From positions 1-41,405 of the forward strand of contig DUCF01000011.1 in the NCBI GenBank assembly GCA_012959965.1: a stretch of DNA of 41,405 bases, read 5' to 3'. The position numbers and the translations under genes were made by a program. The DNA is from Candidatus Thioglobus sp. GTDB lineage: Bacteria > Pseudomonadota > Gammaproteobacteria > PS1 > Pseudothioglobaceae. The notes under the pieces were generated by a model, which saw only the letters and a list, made by a program, of their open reading frames with translations, was not told the DNA's origin and did not search any database. Of this stretch, positions 8,678 through 17,104 are shown piece after piece; within the stretch, counting starts at the first letter, position 1; each line of letters starts with the position of its first letter.

Positions 8678-10035
8678 TGAGCTACATCGAATACAATTTT
8701 GACGGCCTAGTAGGTCTTTCTCACCATTATGGTGGGCACAGTTTTGGTAATGTGGCTTCTAGCGCTAATAAGGCTGCTGTATCCAGCCCAAAACAAGCCG
8801 CCTTGCAAGGGCTAAAAAAAGCGAAAACATTGGCGGAGATGGGTTTGCAGACTGGCGGCTGGGGTCAGGCAATCCTTCCTCCGCAAGAGCGTCCGTTTTT
8901 ACCAGCTTTAAGACAACTGGGTTTTTCAGGCTCTAATGCTGAGGTTATCAGAAATTCGGCAAAAGCGCACCCTCAAATTTTCGCCAAAACTTGCTCTGCG
9001 GCAAGCATGTGGACAGCCAACGCGGCGACAATTTCACCGTCTCTAGATACACAAGATAGTAAAGTTCATTTCACTCCAGCGAATTTAGTGGCCATGTATC
9101 ACCGCAGCCTTGAGCATGAAACCACGGGCAATATCCTACAAGCTATTTTTGCAGATTCACGTTATTTTTCACACCACAAAGCACTGCCTCAAAACACGAT
9201 TTACGGCGATGAAGGCGCTGCCAACCATACTCGTTTCTACGATAATCATTCTGAGCCCGGTTTGGAGTTTTTTGTTTATGGTGCTGAGTCTTTTGCCAAT
9301 TCTCCGAGTGCGGTTAAACCGGCCAATTATCCGGCCAGACAGACACTGGAAGCGTCCTCCATTATTGCTCGAAATCACCAATTAAGCGCCGCCAATACTG
9401 TCTTTGCGCAACAAAATCCTGACGCTATTGATGCCGGCGTGTTCCATAACGACGTGATTGCGGTTGGCCACGGCAACTTTATGATGTGTCACGAGTGGGC
9501 ATTTTGGAACAAGGAAGCGACATACAGTGAACTCAAATCAGCTTTTTCCTCTGAGTTTTATGTTCATGAGGTGAGCAATAAAGATTTGCCTATTGAAGAT
9601 GTGGTTTCTAGTTATTTATTTAATTCACAGCTCATTGGCGATGCTGACAATGGTATGTTTATTGTTGCGCCACAAGAGTGTGCAGACAATGCTCGAGTAA
9701 AAGCGGTTATTGACAAAATCATTGATAACGATAATCCTGTGAAGGGCGTGCATTTTTTCGATGTTAAACAAAGCATGAGAAACGGCGGCGGTCCGGCGTG
9801 TTTGCGCTTAAGAGTTTTGCTGTCTCAACAAGAGGTTGACGCCATATCGGCACGTGTTGTATTGGACGACGCTTTGTATGCGGATTTAAGTGCTTGGATC
9901 GAGGTGCATTATCGTGATCAACTGACTGTCAATGATTTAGCGGATCCGAAGTTTTACGAAGAAGGTTGCACAGCGCTTGATGAGCTCACTCAAATCATGC
10001 GACTCGGTTCGGTTTATGATTTTCAGAAGGTTTAG
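8677..10035 (+). CDS. astB: N-succinylarginine dihydrolase
   Basis: A 452-residue AstB of the amidinotransferase/dihydrolase superfamily. It hydrolyses N2-succinylarginine to N2-succinylornithine, CO2 and two ammonia in the cytosol. Family signatures are the N-terminal NFDGLVGLSHHYGGHSFGN, LQTGGWGQAILPPQERP, the catalytic-His segment GVFHNDVIAVGHGNFMM, and the C-terminal catalytic Cys in RNGGGPACLRLRVLLS. Length is normal. It is the last gene of the operon. The convergent DAHP synthase gene ends 12 bp further on, leaving no room for a separate terminator. Confidence 0.95.
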   Translation: MSYIEYNFDGLVGLSHHYGGHSFGNVASSANKAAVSSPKQAALQGLKKAKTLAEMGLQTGGWGQAILPPQERPFLPALRQLGFSGSNAEVIRNSAKAHPQIFAKTCSAASMWTANAATISPSLDTQDSKVHFTPANLVAMYHRSLEHETTGNILQAIFADSRYFSHHKALPQNTIYGDEGAANHTRFYDNHSEPGLEFFVYGAESFANSPSAVKPANYPARQTLEASSIIARNHQLSAANTVFAQQNPDAIDAGVFHNDVIAVGHGNFMMCHEWAFWNKEATYSELKSAFSSEFYVHEVSNKDLPIEDVVSSYLFNSQLIGDADNGMFIVAPQECADNARVKAVIDKIIDNDNPVKGVHFFDVKQSMRNGGGPACLRLRVLLSQQEVDAISARVVLDDALYADLSAWIEVHYRDQLTVNDLADPKFYEEGCTALDELTQIMRLGSVYDFQKV

Positions 10036-10046
10036 CGAGTAGTTCT

Positions 10047-11096
10047 TTAGTTGCTTGAGATTTGCTTTCTTAGGCCTCTAAGGACATTTTCAGTTTCACT
10101 CCAATCGATACAGCCATCAGTGACGGAAACACCGTACTGCATTTGACTTAAATCACTTGGGATGGATTGATTGCCAGCAAAAAGATTGCTTTCAATCATA
10201 ATGCCGAAAAGTGACTTGCTGCCATCAACAATTTGTTGGCCAACGTCGCTAACCACTTGCCCTTGGCGGCGATAGTCTTTATTAGAATTGCCATGCGAAC
10301 AATCCACCATTACTCTTTCAGGTAAGTTGTTTTTCCTTAGTAGTGATTCGCAATGCGCGACATTCTCTGCAGAGTAATTTGGTGTTTTTCCGCCTCTTAA
10401 AATAATGTGAGAGGCTTTATTTCCCTTGGCTTTAAATGTTGAGATTTGCCCTTGGTCGTTAATTCCCAAAAAGCTTTGCGGTGCTGAACATGCTTGAATA
10501 GCGTTTATAGCCATGTTAAGGTTGCCATCGGTGCCGTTCTTAAAGCCTACGGCCATCGATAAGCCGCTAGACATTTCTCTGTGTGTTTGAGATTCCGTTG
10601 TTCTGGCGCCAATTGCGCACCAAGAAACCAAGTCGGCCAAGTATTGCGGTGTAATAGGGTTAAGCGCTTCAGTCGCCGCTGGCACACCAAGGTCGGCCAA
10701 CCACGTTAAGAATTCTCTGCTCTGATACAGCCCTTTGTCCACGTCCAGCGAGTTGTCCATATCGGGGTCGCTGATTAAACCTTTCCAGCCAATTGTTGTT
10801 CTTGGTTTTTCGAAGTAGACGCGCATCACTAAATAAAGAGTGTCCTCTACTTCCTTTTGTAAGGTTTGTAGTTTTTTTGCGTACACTTTTGCAGCTTCAA
10901 GATCATGAATCGAGCAAGGACCAACAATGACCATCAGTCGTTTATCCTCTCCTGAAAGTATGTTATTAACTGTAGCGCGACTTGCAAGGATATTTTCTCG
11001 CGCTTTCTCACTTAATGGTAATTGCTCACTTAAGGCAATTGGTGAGGCAATAACTGTCTCGCTTTCAATGTTGGTATTGTGAATTTTGTTACTCAT
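10047..11096 (-). CDS. aroG: Class I 3-deoxy-7-phosphoheptulonate (DAHP) synthase
   Basis: This enzyme condenses phosphoenolpyruvate and erythrose-4-phosphate, the first step of aromatic amino-acid synthesis. Family motifs are LMVIVGPCSIHD (metal-binding Cys), MRVYFEKPRTTIGWKG, PQYLADLVSWCAIGARTTE, GFKNGTDG, and HIILRGGKTPNYS. I chose the ATG at 11096 (349 residues), which matches the 348-356 length of E. coli AroF/G/H. The frame also opens at an ATG at 11147, but the extra 17 residues (MFKCCVLRHCKDLHVYG) do not look like the family. Neither start has a good Shine-Dalgarno sequence. Upstream, 11203-11208 is a TGTAAA as in a TyrR half-site, but its partner half is poor. Which of the three isozymes it corresponds to is not resolvable. 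Confidence 0.92.
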   Translation of the reverse strand: MSNKIHNTNIESETVIASPIALSEQLPLSEKARENILASRATVNNILSGEDKRLMVIVGPCSIHDLEAAKVYAKKLQTLQKEVEDTLYLVMRVYFEKPRTTIGWKGLISDPDMDNSLDVDKGLYQSREFLTWLADLGVPAATEALNPITPQYLADLVSWCAIGARTTESQTHREMSSGLSMAVGFKNGTDGNLNMAINAIQACSAPQSFLGINDQGQISTFKAKGNKASHIILRGGKTPNYSAENVAHCESLLRKNNLPERVMVDCSHGNSNKDYRRQGQVVSDVGQQIVDGSKSLFGIMIESNLFAGNQSIPSDLSQMQYGVSVTDGCIDWSETENVLRGLRKQISSN

Positions 11097-11336
11097 GCCG
11101 TATACGTGCAGATCTTTGCAATGTCTCAAAACACAACATTTAAACATAAAGACGAGTTATGAGGAGTGTTAACGACATTTTGCGAAATTTATACTCATTA
11201 AGTGTAAAGTCCGGTTAAGCGTTGTGTAATAAATGATTTGTGCCACTTAGTCGCTATAATAAGCCTAATTCTTTACTGGGCATACTTTGTATATGAGTGT
11301 TGTTATCGACCCCTTGTTATCTAATAATCAAGCATT

Positions 11337-12224
11337 ATGATAGCTAGTAACGCATCAAAAATCTCTGCAAACCGTCTTGGTATTGTATTAATGATTACCA
11401 GTATGGCTTTTTTCACCATGGCTGATTTGTTTCTTAAGTTTTCTTCAGAGTTTGTTACCACCGGCCAAATTACCCTAGCTTTAGGAGTGGGCGGAACCTT
11501 TATGTTTTGGGTGTTGCTTAAACGCAAAGGTGAGACTGTTTTCAGCTCGGTTTTCTATGAGGCCCCTGTGATACTTCGTACATCGGGTGAATTGGTGGCC
11601 ACCTTATTTATCATATTGGCATTGACCTATGCCAGCTTTACGAGCGTGGCAGTTATTTTACAAACATTACCATTGTTGTTAACCTTGTGCTCGTTTTTGT
11701 TTCTAAAAGAGCGTGTGGGCGTGCATCGTTTGTCCGCTATATTGCTGGGCTTTGGCGGTGTGTTGTTAATTATTCGTCCTGGCACTGATGGCTTTGATGC
11801 TTATTCTTTGCTAGCCATATTGGCAGTCGTTGGTATGACTATGCGTGATTTTGGTTCACGGTTAGTGGGCAGTCATATTTCTAATGAGCGACTCGCTATT
11901 TTTGGTACTTTAGGGCAAATAGTTCTTGGAATTGGCTTGATGGCTTTTGAGGAGGGGCATTCGGCCCCATCATTAGAGGTCACGCTGTATTTGGTGGGTA
12001 TGGTTGTGTTTGCCAGTGTGGCGATCTTACTGGTCACCAAAGCGATGCGAACGGGAGAAATATCTGCCGTTAGTCCTTTTCGATACTCGCGTTTATTTTT
12101 TGGCTTGTTGATTGGCGCGTTTGTTTTGGGCGAGACGGTTGATCAAATGATGATTATAGGCTCAGCAATCATCATCTTTTCGGGCTTGTATATATGGTTA
12201 CGTGAGCGAAAAATAAGCCGCTAA
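11337..12224 (+). CDS. EamA/DMT-family permease
   Basis: A 295-residue protein with about ten hydrophobic segments arranged as two EamA repeats, the usual size of drug/metabolite transporters in the inner membrane. The first repeat shows ALTYASFTSVAVILQTLPLLL and FLFLKERVGVHRLSAILLGF, the standard E(R/K) loop of EamA proteins. The second ends with PFRYSRLFFGLLIGAFVLGE. Substrate is unknown; relatives export amino acids or metabolites. A TATAAT at 11255-11260 could serve as its -10 box. Its 3' end lies 21 bp from the left repeat of the ssrA island, so it is the last core gene before the island. Confidence 0.88.
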   Translation: MIASNASKISANRLGIVLMITSMAFFTMADLFLKFSSEFVTTGQITLALGVGGTFMFWVLLKRKGETVFSSVFYEAPVILRTSGELVATLFIILALTYASFTSVAVILQTLPLLLTLCSFLFLKERVGVHRLSAILLGFGGVLLIIRPGTDGFDAYSLLAILAVVGMTMRDFGSRLVGSHISNERLAIFGTLGQIVLGIGLMAFEEGHSAPSLEVTLYLVGMVVFASVAILLVTKAMRTGEISAVSPFRYSRLFFGLLIGAFVLGETVDQMMIIGSAIIIFSGLYIWLRERKISR

Positions 12225-12245
12225 AGAACGGCTTAATTAGTGTGG

Positions 12246-12268
12246 GTGGTGGAGATGGCGGGAATTGA
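12246..12268 (+). repeat. Left att-like copy of the ssrA 3' end
   Basis: The 23 bases are identical to 19837-19859, including the complement of the tmRNA CCA end and the T-arm side of its acceptor stem. Beyond the exact match, CGTCC at 12274-12278 is still in register with 19865-19869, suggesting a slightly longer diverged ssrA copy. The rest of ssrA is absent here, so this is a remnant target site and not a second tmRNA gene. Confidence 0.75.
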
Positions 12269-12323
12269 TTTGTCGTCCTTACTAATTGATTTATAAGTAA
12301 AAATACTTAATTATATTTAGTGT

Positions 12324-12343
12324 CTACCCGTATTTCTACCCGC
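12324..12343 (+). repeat. Arm-site-like repeat, left border
   Basis: TCTACCCGTATTTCTACCCG contains two CTACCC units 12 bp apart. It starts 55 bp inside the left att-like repeat and matches 18 of 19 positions at 19693-19711 near the right border, in the same orientation. Paired sites of this kind at both ends of an element fit integrase arm-binding sites. The rest of 12269-12453 holds no gene I can support. Confidence 0.55.
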
Positions 12344-12453
12344 TTTTATTAGAGCGTCTCTAATATTTATCGGGTACACGTTTTGAGCGCATGCCACATA
12401 TTTCTTGTTCACGCTGGCTGAAATCATCACTTATTATGCTATATTTCGATTGG

Positions 12454-12840
12454 CTAGTAATCAGAATTTTCTAGATGTATATTAAGGGCTTTGGTTGATA
12501 TCCATGTTTCGGCTAATGCAAATATCAGTGATGAAACAAGCATTAACAGTCCAAAACCAAAAACGTAATTGGCAAGATCGTCTTGTTTTAAATAAAGGCC
12601 AATAATAGTGAACAAGCAGAAAATAAAACTTAAGATGCCAAAAACCTGCATCAGCCTAATGTAAGTTACGCGCTTTCTTAGTATGTCAAGCTGCTCTTTT
12701 GCATGTCTGGTTTTTGCCTCATTACTCCCCTCTGTAGTCATAGATCGAATCAACACGCTTAGCGAGTGAAGTCGACTTGTGTATGCAACGAATAGCAATG
12801 AGATTGCTGGAAAAAGGAGTGCGGGGGTCGTTATATCCAT
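12454..12840 (-). CDS. DUF2721 family membrane protein
   Basis: A 128-residue protein with three hydrophobic stretches: one at the N-terminus (ALLFPAISLLFVAYTSRL) and two near the C-terminus (VFGILSFIFCLFTIIGLYL and VFGFGLLMLVSSLIFAL). Between them is a basic, charged cytoplasmic stretch (residues about 36-58, with HAKEQLDILRKRVTYIR). This layout and the PAISLL..AYTSRL start match DUF2721, a small inner-membrane family of unknown function common in proteobacteria. It is the last gene on the minus strand before the left border of the island. The 86-bp gap separating it from the TRAP operon makes co-transcription possible but not certain. Confidence 0.75.
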   Translation of the reverse strand: MDITTPALLFPAISLLFVAYTSRLHSLSVLIRSMTTEGSNEAKTRHAKEQLDILRKRVTYIRLMQVFGILSFIFCLFTIIGLYLKQDDLANYVFGFGLLMLVSSLIFALAETWISTKALNIHLENSDY

Positions 12841-12926
12841 ATTGTTTCAAATAATTTAATGTCGCTAGTTTAGATCTAAATTAATGGAAATTTGAGCTGT
12901 ATTTATAAATAACTAGTGGTTGTTAA

Positions 12927-14321
12927 CTAAGGGGCATATACTTTGGCTGGCAACCAGGTAACTATCTCTGGGAAAATGAAAATCAGAACAAGTGCGACTA
13001 ATTGTAGACCAATGAAAGGCACAACACCTTTGTATATATCAGTTAACTTGATACCTGGAGGGCAAACACCCTTTAAATAAAAAATTGCAAAACCAACTGG
13101 CGGTGTCAGGAAGGATGTTTGTAGAGTGACAGCTACCAACAGCGCAAACCAAACTAAACTCGGATTATCAACAACACCAAAACCGTTGATTGCAAGGTCA
13201 AGACCAAGAATCACCGGACCTAGCAAAGGCAAGATAATTAAGCTTATTTCAATCCAGTCAAGGAAAAAACCTAAAAGAAATATGACAACAAGTACGGTGA
13301 TAATCATCCCGTAGGGTCCTAGTCCAAGGCTATTTAAACCTTGCTCAATAAACTGATCTCCGCCGCATTCTCGTAAAACGAGGGCAAATATTGTTGCGCC
13401 AACAAAGATTCCAAAGATATAGGCAGAGGTGTTCATGGTGCTCATAACAACCTCTTTCAGGACTTTAAAGCTGAACCGCTTGTAGGCAACAGTTAAAACC
13501 ATTGCTCCGATAGCGCCAATACCTGAGGCTTCTGTTACGGTTGCAATACCCATAAAGATTGAGCCTAGGACAGAAAGAATAAGGAATGCAGGAGGCAGTA
13601 TGTCAATCATCACCTTCAAGACATCCTTCAAACCAATGGGTTTGTGGTCGATGGATAATGGCACTTTCTCTGGATTAAACCACCCATAAATAACAATGTA
13701 TAAGATGTAAAGCATGCCTAGCATTAGGCCTGGAAAAACAGCACCCATAAACAAATCAACAACAGAAACAGCAAGTTGATCGCCCATAATAACGAGCATG
13801 ATTGAAGGGGGTATCAAGATACCAAGTGTGCCAGACGCAGCAATTGTACCTAGCGCAATAGGCTTATCATATTTTTGCTTTAGCATAACCGGCAGAGACA
13901 TCAAGCCCAGCAATACAACAGAAGCGCCAATAATTCCAGTTGAAGCAGCAAGAATAATACCAATAATAGTAACCGTGATTGCAAGGCCACCCTTGACCTT
14001 TCCAAACAACCTTTGCATAGAGTTCATCATTTGCTCTGCTACGCCAGACTTGTCCAGCATCAGCCCCATAAAAATGAACATCGGCAAAGCGATTAACACC
14101 CAGTTATACATAATGGCAAATATTCTGCCGTGTAACATTCCAAGGGAATTGTAACTGAGCCCAGTAAACGTCCAATCAAGCATGTCAGTGACATAGCCAA
14201 CGCCTGCAAAAAGTATACCAACACCTGCCAGTACCCAGGCAACGGGGAAACCGGAAAAAATGAGTGTTATAAAAGTAACAAACATTGCAATAACAAGCCA
14301 ATATTCTGGTTCAAAAATCAT
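12927..14321 (-). CDS. dctM: TRAP transporter large permease (DctM)
   Basis: A 464-residue, very hydrophobic protein with about a dozen membrane segments, the large subunit of a tripartite ATP-independent periplasmic transporter that carries organic acids on a sodium gradient. Signatures include GFPVAWVLAGVGILFAG near the N-terminus, LPMFIFMGLMLDKSGVAEQM, SGTLGILIPPSIMLVIMG, FFLDWIEISLIILPL, and SFLTPPVGFAIFYLKGVCP near the C-terminus. I chose the ATG at 14321, two bases past the dctQ stop, because AAGGA lies 9 bases ahead. A TTG at 14327 is possible but too close to that Shine-Dalgarno sequence. It forms an operon with dctQ and dctP. Confidence 0.95.
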   Translation of the reverse strand: MIFEPEYWLVIAMFVTFITLIFSGFPVAWVLAGVGILFAGVGYVTDMLDWTFTGLSYNSLGMLHGRIFAIMYNWVLIALPMFIFMGLMLDKSGVAEQMMNSMQRLFGKVKGGLAITVTIIGIILAASTGIIGASVVLLGLMSLPVMLKQKYDKPIALGTIAASGTLGILIPPSIMLVIMGDQLAVSVVDLFMGAVFPGLMLGMLYILYIVIYGWFNPEKVPLSIDHKPIGLKDVLKVMIDILPPAFLILSVLGSIFMGIATVTEASGIGAIGAMVLTVAYKRFSFKVLKEVVMSTMNTSAYIFGIFVGATIFALVLRECGGDQFIEQGLNSLGLGPYGMIITVLVVIFLLGFFLDWIEISLIILPLLGPVILGLDLAINGFGVVDNPSLVWFALLVAVTLQTSFLTPPVGFAIFYLKGVCPPGIKLTDIYKGVVPFIGLQLVALVLIFIFPEIVTWLPAKVYAP

Positions 14322-14323
14322 AA

Positions 14324-14956
14324 TCAATTTTCCTTGTGATTAGTAATGCTTGGAGAAAAAAGGCGACCAATGGCAGAGCCACTATCGTTAGGAAATTTGC
14401 GAAGTGAGTTATCACCGTGGATCAAAAGAACAATATTTTTGATTAGTCCAGCTAAAGATGCGATAAAAATTAGAATCATCGACAAAGGTAAAATGCTTTT
14501 AACAACCCAGCGATAAGGTAAGCCCGTTGTGTTTTCTGAGAATTCGTTAACAGTAAAAGAATGATATGTCCAACCAATGCTATGATCAAGAACAATAAGG
14601 GTAAATGGCATAATCAATAAAACAATGCCTAAAACTTCGATAATGCGCTGTGTCTTTTTACTAAGATGCATGTGAATTATATCAACCCGAATATGGGCAT
14701 CTGTTGTGATGGCATGCGAAAGACCGAACATAAAGAATGCGTAAAGATGCCAGATAATTTCATCAACATAGGCTGGCGAGTTATGAAAACCGTAACGGAG
14801 TACAACATTAATCAATATAACTAAAATTACAAGAAGATTGACCCAGGCTGTTTTTGTTGTGATGGTTGTAACAATCGATGTCAAAAACGACACAATTGGT
14901 ATGTAAACACTATCTTTACAATGCACTGGAGTGAACTCTTCCGGTTTGTCTGACAT
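14324..14956 (-). CDS. dctQ: TRAP transporter small permease (DctQ)
   Basis: A 210-residue protein with four hydrophobic segments: LTSIVTTITTKTAWVNLLVI with LVILINVVL, IIWHLYAFFMFGLSHAIT, VLGIVLLIMPFTLIVLD, and SILPLSMILIFIASLAGLI. This is the DctQ layout. The landmarks YVDEIIWHLYAFFMFGL and DAHIRVDIIHMHLS correspond to the conserved (E)-W and D-hydrophobic core of the family. It binds DctM and, through it, the DctP-substrate complex in the inner membrane. The ATG is at 14956. A terminator-like hairpin separates it from dctP, so it is probably expressed at a lower level than the binding protein. Confidence 0.93.
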   Translation of the reverse strand: MSDKPEEFTPVHCKDSVYIPIVSFLTSIVTTITTKTAWVNLLVILVILINVVLRYGFHNSPAYVDEIIWHLYAFFMFGLSHAITTDAHIRVDIIHMHLSKKTQRIIEVLGIVLLIMPFTLIVLDHSIGWTYHSFTVNEFSENTTGLPYRWVVKSILPLSMILIFIASLAGLIKNIVLLIHGDNSLRKFPNDSGSAIGRLFSPSITNHKEN

Positions 14957-14993
14957 GGTTTAATTAATGATTTAAGTAATAGTATTATAATTC

Positions 14994-15027
14994 AAAAAAA
15001 AACAGCAGGACCTTCTTGACCCTGCTG
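14994..15027 (-). terminator. Attenuating terminator between dctP and dctQ
   Basis: Read on the minus strand, CAGCAGG pairs with CCTGCTG across an 11-nt loop and is followed by a run of nine T. That is a good Rho-independent terminator just after dctP and before dctQM. Partial termination here would give more of the periplasmic binding protein than of the membrane subunits, as is usual in TRAP and ABC systems. Confidence 0.75.
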
Positions 15028-15053
15028 CTCTGTTTTGTAGTGAAAATATTTAT

Positions 15054-16133
15054 CTACGAACCCTGCTTAGATGGACGTGGTAAATAAATCCATTCCTGCC
15101 AGTACTTGTAGTTTGCACGGAACTCATTAAGAGCGCCATAAATTTCACCAAACTCAGGATCTTCTGCAGTCAACTCATCTACAACTTCAAGCCACTTTTC
15201 TTCAAACGTAGCAAGCATCTCATCAGACCAATAATGGTTTGTTACACCTGATTCTTCTACGTTAGCTATCATGTAATCAAATTGAATCGCTTCACCTAAA
15301 GCCATGCCGTCAAGCATCGTTGCCTTACAAGCAGTCTCTACTACAGATTGCTGAGACGCACTCATACCAGCCCATGTGTCTCCGTTGATAATAATATCAA
15401 ACATTGTGGAAGGCTGATGCCATCCAGGATAGTAGTTGTGCTTTAAAAGCTTAGGAAAGCCTAAGAGCTTATCAATAGCTGGCATTGAGAACTCGGTTGC
15501 ATCAATTGCACCTTTCTCAAGTGCTGGCATAATATCTCCAGCTGCTAGTAGTGAAGTTGAAACGCCAAGTTTTTCCATTACGTTAGCACCTAAACCAAAG
15601 AAACGCATACGCAAACCTTGCAGATCTTCAACGCTATTGATTGGCTTTTTAAACCAACCTGATGTTTCTGGAGCGATGATAGAACAAGGGATTGAGTGGA
15701 CGTTGTATCCGGCATCATCATAAAGCTTTTGCCACAAGTCGCGGCCGCCACCATAATAGACCCACGCCATAAATTCAGGCGCTTCCGGTCCAAATGGAAC
15801 GGCTGAGAATATTGCAGCTTTTTTGCCAAGCAAGCCAGTGTTGTAACCCGGCGTACCCCAACCAGCATTTACTGTTCCGTTGGATACCGACTCTAACATT
15901 TCCTTTGTGGCAATCAGTTTATTTGGTTCGTAAATTTTGACTTTTACACTGCCACCTGAAGCTGTATTAACAGTCTCAGCAAAGAACAACGGCGATGATC
16001 CGAGTCCTGTTAGATGGGTTCCAAACCATACAGGCAGTTTAAGTAGTACTTTTTCTTCGGCAACCGCAGTAGTTGCAACACCAAATGTAAGCGCTGCCAC
16101 TGTGCACATGCTGACCAGTGATTTTATTTTCAT
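15054..16133 (-). CDS. dctP: TRAP transporter periplasmic substrate-binding protein (DctP family)
   Basis: A 359-residue protein with a clear Sec signal peptide (residues 1-25, cleavage likely after TTAVA). It captures an organic acid in the periplasm. Family segments include the signature Arg in LQGLRMRFFGLGANVMEKLG, ALEKGAIDATEFSMPAID, and FPKLLKHNYYPGWHQPS. The GGGRDLWQKLYDDAGYNV and GWHQPSTMFD segments resemble the TakP/lactate-binding branch that takes 2-oxo and 2-hydroxy acids (family knowledge, from memory). Next door is an lldD-like 2-hydroxyacid dehydrogenase, so lactate or a similar acid is the likely ligand (inference). A strong Shine-Dalgarno sequence (AAGGAGA) precedes the ATG at 16133. 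It is divergent from the GntR regulator. Confidence 0.92.
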   Translation of the reverse strand: MKIKSLVSMCTVAALTFGVATTAVAEEKVLLKLPVWFGTHLTGLGSSPLFFAETVNTASGGSVKVKIYEPNKLIATKEMLESVSNGTVNAGWGTPGYNTGLLGKKAAIFSAVPFGPEAPEFMAWVYYGGGRDLWQKLYDDAGYNVHSIPCSIIAPETSGWFKKPINSVEDLQGLRMRFFGLGANVMEKLGVSTSLLAAGDIMPALEKGAIDATEFSMPAIDKLLGFPKLLKHNYYPGWHQPSTMFDIIINGDTWAGMSASQQSVVETACKATMLDGMALGEAIQFDYMIANVEESGVTNHYWSDEMLATFEEKWLEVVDELTAEDPEFGEIYGALNEFRANYKYWQEWIYLPRPSKQGS

Positions 16134-16183
16134 AAGATTGTCTCCTTTTTTTATTAAAATTACTTACAAAAATACAAGTGGTA

Positions 16184-16227
16184 AATTGGTAAGTCCAATC
16201 AATAATATACTAACATTTTATAAATGT
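16184..16227. promoter_or_regulatory. Candidate GntR/LldR-type operators between dctP and the regulator
   Basis: At 16184-16200 the sequence AATTGGTAAGTCCAATC is a near-palindrome with ATTGG/CCAAT arms, very close to the AATTGGTNNNACCAATT site bound by FadR-subfamily regulators such as PdhR and LldR. At 16213-16227 ACATTTTATAAATGT is a perfect 6+3+6 palindrome. Both lie in the 137-bp divergent gap, where the GntR protein would autoregulate and control the TRAP operon. Confidence 0.6.
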
Positions 16228-16270
16228 CAAATTTTAAATAAGCCTTGCACTTAACGTAAAATATAGTAGA

Positions 16271-17059
16271 ATGGAAAAAAATAATTGGACAGACCACTTA
16301 ATGAAGAACACACCAACCATCGCAGAATCTATTGCAAAACAACTTGAAGAGATGATTGCGGGTGGCGCTTTGAAGCCTGGAGAGCGATTGCCGTCCGAAA
16401 GAATACTGGCTGAAAGACTCGGCGTATCTCGTCCGTCACTTCGCGAAGGAAAACAAATATTAACCTCCAAAGGACTACTAACTTCTCGACAAGGTGGGGG
16501 TACATATATTCAAAATAACCTTAATTCTGGCTTGACTGACCCGTTAATGGACTTGTTAAAAGAGAGGCCAGAGTTTAGATACGACATTTTGGAAGTAAGG
16601 CATGCTTTAGATTCGCAGGCGGCCTACTATGCTGCTCATAGAGCGACAGAAAGCGATAAAGAAAACATAGTAAACGCCTTTAATGATATGGTGAAATTGC
16701 AAAAAGCCAATGGTGATCCGGTTGCCTCTGCGGAGGCGGATACAAATTTTCACCTGAGTATTACTAAGGCATCACACAATATGGCGCTACTTCATATTTC
16801 ACGAAGTCTTTTTAGTGTATTGCAAAGCAGCATTGAGAAAAACTTAGATAAATTGTACTCGGTACCAAAATCTGGAACTAAGCTCACCGATCAACATAAG
16901 GCATTAATGGATGCGATTCTTGCAGGCGATGCCAATGAGGCTAAGCTAGCAGCACAAAGCCATATGGTGTATGTGGAGGAATCGATGCATGACATTTACA
17001 AAGAACAAGAAAGACATGAGCGATTTCTTCGTCACGCCTCAATTTTAGCTAGCAAGTAA
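16271..17059 (+). CDS. GntR-family (FadR/LldR subfamily) transcriptional regulator
   Basis: A 262-residue regulator. A winged helix-turn-helix occupies roughly residues 12-77 (LKPGERLPSERILAERLGV, then SRPSLREGKQILTSKGLL and RQGGGTYI), followed by an all-helical FCD ligand-binding domain. The metal/ligand residues expected in FCD domains appear as Asp and His in ADTNFHLSITKASHN and as His in LTDQHKALMDAI and KLAAQSHMVYVEE. Members sense small carboxylates such as lactate, pyruvate or glycolate and release DNA on binding. It is divergent from the TRAP operon and 45 bp upstream of the lldD-like gene. It probably controls both (inference). An in-frame ATG at 16301 is an alternative start that would remove ten residues. 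Confidence 0.9.
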   Translation: MEKNNWTDHLMKNTPTIAESIAKQLEEMIAGGALKPGERLPSERILAERLGVSRPSLREGKQILTSKGLLTSRQGGGTYIQNNLNSGLTDPLMDLLKERPEFRYDILEVRHALDSQAAYYAAHRATESDKENIVNAFNDMVKLQKANGDPVASAEADTNFHLSITKASHNMALLHISRSLFSVLQSSIEKNLDKLYSVPKSGTKLTDQHKALMDAILAGDANEAKLAAQSHMVYVEESMHDIYKEQERHERFLRHASILASK

Positions 17060-17104
17060 ATTATTTATTATTAACAAACATTAATTAGCTTTAAACACAA
17101 CATT

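Noticed and set aside
11097-11147. N-terminal extension of DAHP synthase, or a leader peptide
   Set aside because: The 17 residues are not family-like and are not rich in Phe, Tyr or Trp as an attenuator peptide would be; the ATG at 11096 gives the standard length.
11203-11220. TyrR box upstream of the DAHP synthase gene
   Set aside because: Only the TGTAAA half matches; the second half TTAAGC is poor against TTTACA.
12215-12234. AAGCCG/CGGCTT hairpin at the EamA stop as a terminator
   Set aside because: Short stem with no following T-run; too weak to call.
12246-12280. A second tmRNA gene at the left repeat
   Set aside because: Only the last 22 nt or so are present, with no tag frame and no 5' domain; it is a target-site copy.
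12344-12457. Minus-strand open tail (..FSQREQEICGMRSKRVPDKY) as an integrase C-terminus
   Set aside because: It has no catalytic residues, no start, and overlaps the DUF2721 gene end; I cannot support any family.
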